Positions 6,601 through 9,532 of a DNA stretch of 9,532 bases are shown here, piece after piece. The stretch is from Methylococcaceae bacterium (GTDB taxonomy: Bacteria > Pseudomonadota > Gammaproteobacteria > Methylococcales > UBA1147): contig JAKEEL010000168.1 in the NCBI GenBank assembly GCA_022616595.1, forward strand, positions 1 to 9,532. Direction: 5' to 3'. A program made the translations under genes and the position numbers. The first letter of the stretch is position 1. Each line of letters opens with the position of its first letter. The notes beneath the pieces are model-generated. The model was not told the origin of the DNA. It saw only the letters and a program-made list of their open reading frames with translations, and ran no database searches.

Positions 6601-7539
6601 ATGGAGATCCGCAGCAAGGATTTCATCGAAACCGCGGAAGGGCTGGTCTTCGCGGTTCTTGTCGGCGGCACCGAAGGCGGCCGGTATTTGTGTTTCCTGC
6701 GTTATATCAAGACCGAAACCGGGTACCGCAAGGTCGAAACCGCGGAAGCCACCCGCTTGCTGGCTGCGGAATTTCCGCGCTATCGCTTTCATTCGCTTAA
6801 ACGGGATGCCGATCTTCACGGAGTGCCGCGGGACAACATCATCCGGCATCACCGGCCAGTCCGGAGGCTCCGGGAAATCGTGTCGGCCGAGTGCCGGGAC
6901 CCGATCGAAAGCAAGCTGGCCTCCTTCGCAAGAATGCTCGAAGCCAATGGACTCTGCCTGGACCATTTCGGAGTCACCGGCTCCCTGTTGATCGGCGCGC
7001 AGACCGCCCGTTCCGATATCGACCTCGTGATCTACGAGCGGAGCCATTTCAACCGGCTGCGCGAAATCGTCCGGCAAGGCGTCCATCACGCAAGCCTCGA
7101 AGCGCTCGGAAAAGAACAATGGCGGGAAACCTACCTGCGGCGCGGATGCAGCCTGAGTCTTGAGGAATATCTGTGGCATGAACGGCGCAAGCACAACAAG
7201 GCCTCCTGGTCCGGGACCAAGATCGACTTCAGCCTGGTTTCGGACGACACCGATCCGGAGGGGCACTCCTACCGGAAAATCGAAAATACCGAAATCATCG
7301 CCGAGGTCACCGACGCCCGCTGTGCCTTCGATCATCCCGCCCGCTATCGCGTCAGCCACCCGGAAATTCGAGAGATCGCGAGCTTCACCCCGACCTTCGC
7401 GGGCCAGGCGCTCGCGGGTGAAACCGTGATCGCGCGCGGGATGCTGGAGGAATCGAAGCGCGGTTTGCGGCGGCTCGTGGTCGGTTCTAGCCGCGAAGCG
7501 CCGGGGGAATACATCAAAGTGCTGAGGAGCGCCGTTTGA
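6601..7539 (+). CDS. Predicted nucleotidyltransferase, pol-beta fold (COG1665-like)
   Basis: A 312-residue protein. An N-terminal region of about 95 residues (FIETAEGLVFAV 8-19, YLCFLRY 29-35, YRKVETAEATRLL 42-54, VPRDNI 75-80) resembles, from memory, the front part of archaeal COG1665 proteins. The central domain carries the nucleotidyltransferase signature: GSLLIG (127-132), then SDID (138-141) with catalytic Asp139 and Asp141, and a candidate third Asp209 in TKIDFSLV. The active-site set appears complete. The C-terminal third (about 230-312) matches no domain I know. The family has no assigned reaction that I can name. It could transfer a nucleotide to a small molecule, protein or RNA. It sits 12 nt after the flavin reductase gene and overlaps the HAD gene by four bases, which suggests a shared substrate chain with the phosphatase. 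Confidence 0.8.
   Translation: MEIRSKDFIETAEGLVFAVLVGGTEGGRYLCFLRYIKTETGYRKVETAEATRLLAAEFPRYRFHSLKRDADLHGVPRDNIIRHHRPVRRLREIVSAECRDPIESKLASFARMLEANGLCLDHFGVTGSLLIGAQTARSDIDLVIYERSHFNRLREIVRQGVHHASLEALGKEQWRETYLRRGCSLSLEEYLWHERRKHNKASWSGTKIDFSLVSDDTDPEGHSYRKIENTEIIAEVTDARCAFDHPARYRVSHPEIREIASFTPTFAGQALAGETVIARGMLEESKRGLRRLVVGSSREAPGEYIKVLRSAV
7524..7529 (+). promoter_or_regulatory. Ribosome binding site fixing the TTG start of the HAD gene
   Basis: GAGGAG lies six bases before TTG 7536, inside the end of the nucleotidyltransferase gene. The spacing is ideal, so the TTG start, which shares TTGA with the upstream stop, is well supported. Confidence 0.75.
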
Positions 7540-8228
7540 TTCGCGACGCGGATCGAAAAACTCTGCCCGGATTCTCCGCGGTGATCCTCGACCTGGACGG
7601 CCTGGTGGTCGACTCCGAACCGACCTACCAGGCCGCCTGGACGCAGGCCGGCCGGTATTTGGGTTATCCGCTCCGGGAAAACCTGGTGCAGGGCTTCCTC
7701 GGTAGATCCTACGATCGGATCGAACAATTGCTGAAAACCGAATTCGGCCCCGGCTTCCCGCTCGAAAAGTTCCGGCAAAAAAGCGCCGAATTCTGGCACG
7801 CATCGGTCGAGCGCTCCGGCATTCCGGTCAAGCCCGGCCTTCACGCGCTCTTGGCCGAGTTGGAACGGCAGGCCATTCCGTATTGTCTTGCGACCAACAG
7901 CGATGAAATCCATACGGAAAAATGTTTGAAATACGCAGGGCTCGGCGGCGCATTCGCGATTCGCATCACCCGCAATCAGGTTTCCGCGCCAAAACCCGCG
8001 CCCGAGATTTTTCTCATGGCGGCCGCGCGGCTCGCGACACCCCCCGAACGCTGCATCGTGCTCGAAGACTCGGAAACCGGAGCCCGCGCCGCACTGGATG
8101 CCAATGCAGTCGTCATGCTCGTCGCCGACCCCCGAGACGTCCCGCATGACCTTCGCTCCGGGATTTTTGCGGTGCTCGAAAGCCTGCACGAATTCAGGCG
8201 GCTCTTGGAATACCGGCAGCACAAATAA
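7536..8228 (+). CDS. HAD-superfamily hydrolase, beta-phosphoglucomutase/phosphatase-like
   Basis: A 230-residue HAD protein of subfamily I. Motif I is ILDLDGLVVDSEP (17-29) with nucleophile Asp19 and acid/base Asp21. A helical cap insert follows (about 30-100). Motif II is ATNSD (119-123, Thr120), motif III Lys153 in APKPAPEIF, and motif IV VLEDSETG (175-182, Glu177-Asp178). All catalytic residues are present, so an active Mg-dependent phosphatase or phosphomutase is expected in the cytoplasm. The DSE at the end of motif I is shared by beta-phosphoglucomutase, FMN phosphatases and sugar-phosphate phosphatases, so substrate cannot be assigned. It is the last gene of the plus-strand run. The HAD-nucleotidyltransferase overlap suggests one removes or makes a phosphate on a product of the other, which is inference only. 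Confidence 0.88.
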   Translation: MIRDADRKTLPGFSAVILDLDGLVVDSEPTYQAAWTQAGRYLGYPLRENLVQGFLGRSYDRIEQLLKTEFGPGFPLEKFRQKSAEFWHASVERSGIPVKPGLHALLAELERQAIPYCLATNSDEIHTEKCLKYAGLGGAFAIRITRNQVSAPKPAPEIFLMAAARLATPPERCIVLEDSETGARAALDANAVVMLVADPRDVPHDLRSGIFAVLESLHEFRRLLEYRQHK

Positions 8229-8293
8229 GTCCTCGGGGATAGCCCACAAATCTCCTCGATGGGAAAAACACCCGGGTTAGCCGCGCTTGCCGG
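8229..8293 (+). other. Gap after the five-gene run; no clear terminator
   Basis: Between the HAD stop and the next promoter there are only GC-rich short matches (for example CCTCGGGG and CCCGGG). I see no stem followed by a T-run. Read-through from the upstream operon into the FHA genes is possible. Confidence 0.4.
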
Positions 8294-8302
8294 TGATATA
8301 CT
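8294..8302 (+). promoter_or_regulatory. Extended -10 promoter for the FHA/TIR gene pair
   Basis: TGATATACT is an extended -10 element (TG, one base, then TATACT, 5 of 6 to consensus). Extended -10 promoters can work without a good -35, and none is evident 17 bases upstream. It lies about 88 nt before the chosen FHA start. Confidence 0.5.
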
Positions 8303-8376
8303 ACGAAAAGCAATAGGCCGATAATGATCAGGCGCCGGAAAAGGTTCCATCTACCGGCCATCGGCCACTTCATTCA

Positions 8377-8382
8377 AGAGGA
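8377..8382 (+). promoter_or_regulatory. Ribosome binding site of the zinc-ribbon FHA gene
   Basis: AGAGGA sits seven bases before ATG 8390. This decides the start in favour of 8390 over the longer in-frame ATG 8324, which has no such site. Confidence 0.75.
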
Positions 8383-8389
8383 TTCGGGC

Positions 8390-8887
8390 ATGGCCGGAAC
8401 CGACTCAACATTCGAAACGAATATGGACAAGCCTACGGAATTACCCTGTGCCCGATGCGGTTCCCTGAACACCGGTGATGCGAAGACCTGCCGTTCCTGC
8501 GGCAATCCGCTCGCGGTTTCCGGCGCGGACCGAGCCGGTGATGCCGGCGCCGAAAACTCCGAGGACCGGACGGTCATGGTCTTCAACCGGCGCAGAGGTC
8601 CGAAGCGCTACCGGCTGGTGATGATCGCCGAGGACGGAAGCCCGCTCGAAACCTTCGCGATCGAAGACGGCACGGTCATCGGACGGACCGGCGGAGACAT
8701 TCAGTTGCACGACCGGCATATTTCGCGGCGTCACTGCGCCTTCACGATCCAGAAAGGACGCCTGTACCTGAAGGACCTGAACAGCACCAACGGCGTCTTC
8801 CTGCGCATCCGCAGCCCGGCCCGGATCAAAACACCGGCGGAACTCATGATCGGCCACACGATTTGCCGGGTGGTCCACAAAAGCTGA
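8390..8887 (+). CDS. Zinc-ribbon plus FHA domain protein
   Basis: A 165-residue cytoplasmic protein. Residues 20-37 form a CX2C...CX2C zinc ribbon (C20, C23, C34, C37; CARCGS and CRSCGN). A linker rich in Asp, Glu and Gly follows (41-60). The C-terminal FHA domain (about 73-165) has every phosphothreonine-binding landmark: G98-R99 in VIGRT, S112 and H115 in ISRRHC, and N134-G135 in NSTNGV. FHA domains bind phosphothreonine on partner proteins, usually made by Hanks-type kinases. The linker segment EDRTVMVF (58-65) puts a threonine in an acidic-hydrophobic setting like those phosphorylated in GarA-type FHA regulators; that is inference. No signal peptide or membrane segment. The next gene, 13 nt downstream, also carries an FHA domain, so the two probably work together. 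No kinase or phosphatase is visible in the window. Confidence 0.88.
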   Translation: MAGTDSTFETNMDKPTELPCARCGSLNTGDAKTCRSCGNPLAVSGADRAGDAGAENSEDRTVMVFNRRRGPKRYRLVMIAEDGSPLETFAIEDGTVIGRTGGDIQLHDRHISRRHCAFTIQKGRLYLKDLNSTNGVFLRIRSPARIKTPAELMIGHTICRVVHKS

Positions 8888-8900
8888 TTTGCAGCGAACC

Positions 8901-9532
8901 ATGCCGCACCGGGTATTCATCAGCCATTCCTTCCACGATCAGCGCGCGGCGCAGACCGTGTGCGGATACCTCGAACAGAACGGCATCGATTGCTGGATCG
9001 CGCCGAGGAATATCACTCCGGGGCAGAATTTCGGTGCGGCCATCATCGAGGCGATCAACCGGACCGAGCTGCTGCTGGTCTTATTTTCGTCGAAATTGGA
9101 AGAATCCCACCACGCGGTCCGGGAAATCGAACGAGCGGTCAGCAAAGGCCTGAATATCCTGCCGGTATTGATCGAGGATGCGAGTCCGACCGGATCGTAC
9201 GAATACCTGTTATGCAATCTGCATTGGCTGAATGCCTCGAAGCCACCCTTTGAATCCCATCTCGGCTCGATTCTCGATAGCGTGCGGATCTTTCTGAACC
9301 AGGACTGCTCCGGACAAAGTCCTTTCCCGCCGGCCACGTACCAATTTCCGGAAGCGATCCAAGCCGGTCTCGAACTGGAAATCGTCGGCGATAACGGCCA
9401 CGTCACGAGTTCCGTGCCGATCGGCCAAGCGCTCTCGATCGGGCGGACCCGCGGGGATGCCGTGATTCCCGATCCCGGCCTGTCCGACATCCACTGCAGA
9501 CTGGTTCCGGCAAAAAACGGCCTCACGGTGGA
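8901..9532 (+). CDS. TIR domain-FHA domain protein (cut by right window edge)
   Basis: 210 codons are present before the edge. Residues 3 to about 130 are a bacterial TIR domain: VFISHSFHD (5-13) is strand A, LEQNGIDCWIAPRNITPGQNF (24-44; core CWIAPRNITPG) is the BB loop, AIIEAINRTELLLVLFSS (47-64) follows, and VREIERAV (73-80) places Glu75 where NAD-cleaving TIR proteins have their catalytic glutamate. After a short linker a second domain begins near residue 157: LELEIVGDNG, then SIGRTRGD (179-186, Gly181-Arg182) and LSDIHCRL (194-201, Ser195 and His198). This is the first half of an FHA domain, truncated by the edge. Start ATG 8901 gives the family-typical beginning. TTG 8889 is in frame and adds four residues. 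No clear Shine-Dalgarno site is seen, so coupling to the upstream FHA gene is likely. The role could be NAD-depleting effector, second-messenger synthase or scaffold. Confidence 0.9.
   Translation, partial: MPHRVFISHSFHDQRAAQTVCGYLEQNGIDCWIAPRNITPGQNFGAAIIEAINRTELLLVLFSSKLEESHHAVREIERAVSKGLNILPVLIEDASPTGSYEYLLCNLHWLNASKPPFESHLGSILDSVRIFLNQDCSGQSPFPPATYQFPEAIQAGLELEIVGDNGHVTSSVPIGQALSIGRTRGDAVIPDPGLSDIHCRLVPAKNGLTV

Noticed and set aside
6580..7803. 407-codon minus-strand open frame
   Set aside because: It runs antisense across the nucleotidyltransferase and HAD genes, both with intact catalytic motifs; it is a GC-rich shadow.
8324..8389. Longer start for the zinc-ribbon FHA protein at ATG 8324
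   Set aside because: There is no ribosome binding site there, while AGAGGA is ideally placed before ATG 8390; the extra 22 residues carry no recognisable feature.
8863..9253. Plus-strand open frames of 96 and 97 codons over the TIR gene
   Set aside because: They are out of frame with the TIR-FHA reading frame, which continues open to the edge with clear domain motifs.
1..9532. CRISPR array, tRNA, rRNA, insertion sequence or prophage signature
   Set aside because: No regularly spaced direct repeats, cloverleaf, transposase or integrase motif was found on reading both strands. The only notable direct repeat is the in-gene 87-bp duplication.

Overview
The window looks like ordinary chromosomal DNA of a proteobacterium. 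A gammaproteobacterium is my best guess, from the proteobacterial-style ThiC, the NAD-type isocitrate dehydrogenase, the ArnT/PMT-like membrane glycosyltransferase and a DUF1640 coiled-coil protein. The lineage is inferred from protein style only; there is no rRNA or other marker. I see no transposase, integrase, tRNA, rRNA or CRISPR array.

Left part (1-4164), all minus strand: the N-terminal half of thiC (cut by the left edge), a PAP2-type membrane phosphatase, a GT39/PMT-like polytopic glycosyltransferase, and a small tail-anchored coiled-coil protein of the DUF1640/CCDC90 family containing a duplicated 29-residue repeat. The glycosyltransferase and phosphatase genes are 7 nt apart and probably form one unit acting on polyprenyl-phosphate or lipid A-type substrates at the inner membrane. 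thiC has its own leader and ribosome binding site, but I see no TPP riboswitch in front of it.

Middle (4165-8228): a 270-nt divergent promoter region, then a tightly packed plus-strand run of five genes: NAD-isocitrate dehydrogenase, 5-formyltetrahydrofolate cyclo-ligase, a flavin reductase-like FMN-binding protein, a predicted nucleotidyltransferase of an archaeal-like type (COG1665-like), and a HAD phosphatase. Two of the four junctions are TTGA overlaps, with a TTG start sharing bases with the upstream TGA stop. The first gene is TCA-cycle metabolism. The last three look like an undescribed nucleotide, flavin or phosphate-metabolism set whose substrate cannot be read from sequence.

Right part (8229-9532): after an extended -10 promoter, a zinc-ribbon plus FHA protein and, 13 nt later, a protein with an N-terminal TIR domain followed by an FHA domain, cut by the right edge. 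This pair is the most interesting part of the window. It joins a possible NAD-cleaving or signalling TIR domain to phosphothreonine recognition, with a partner FHA protein that carries its own candidate phosphothreonine site.
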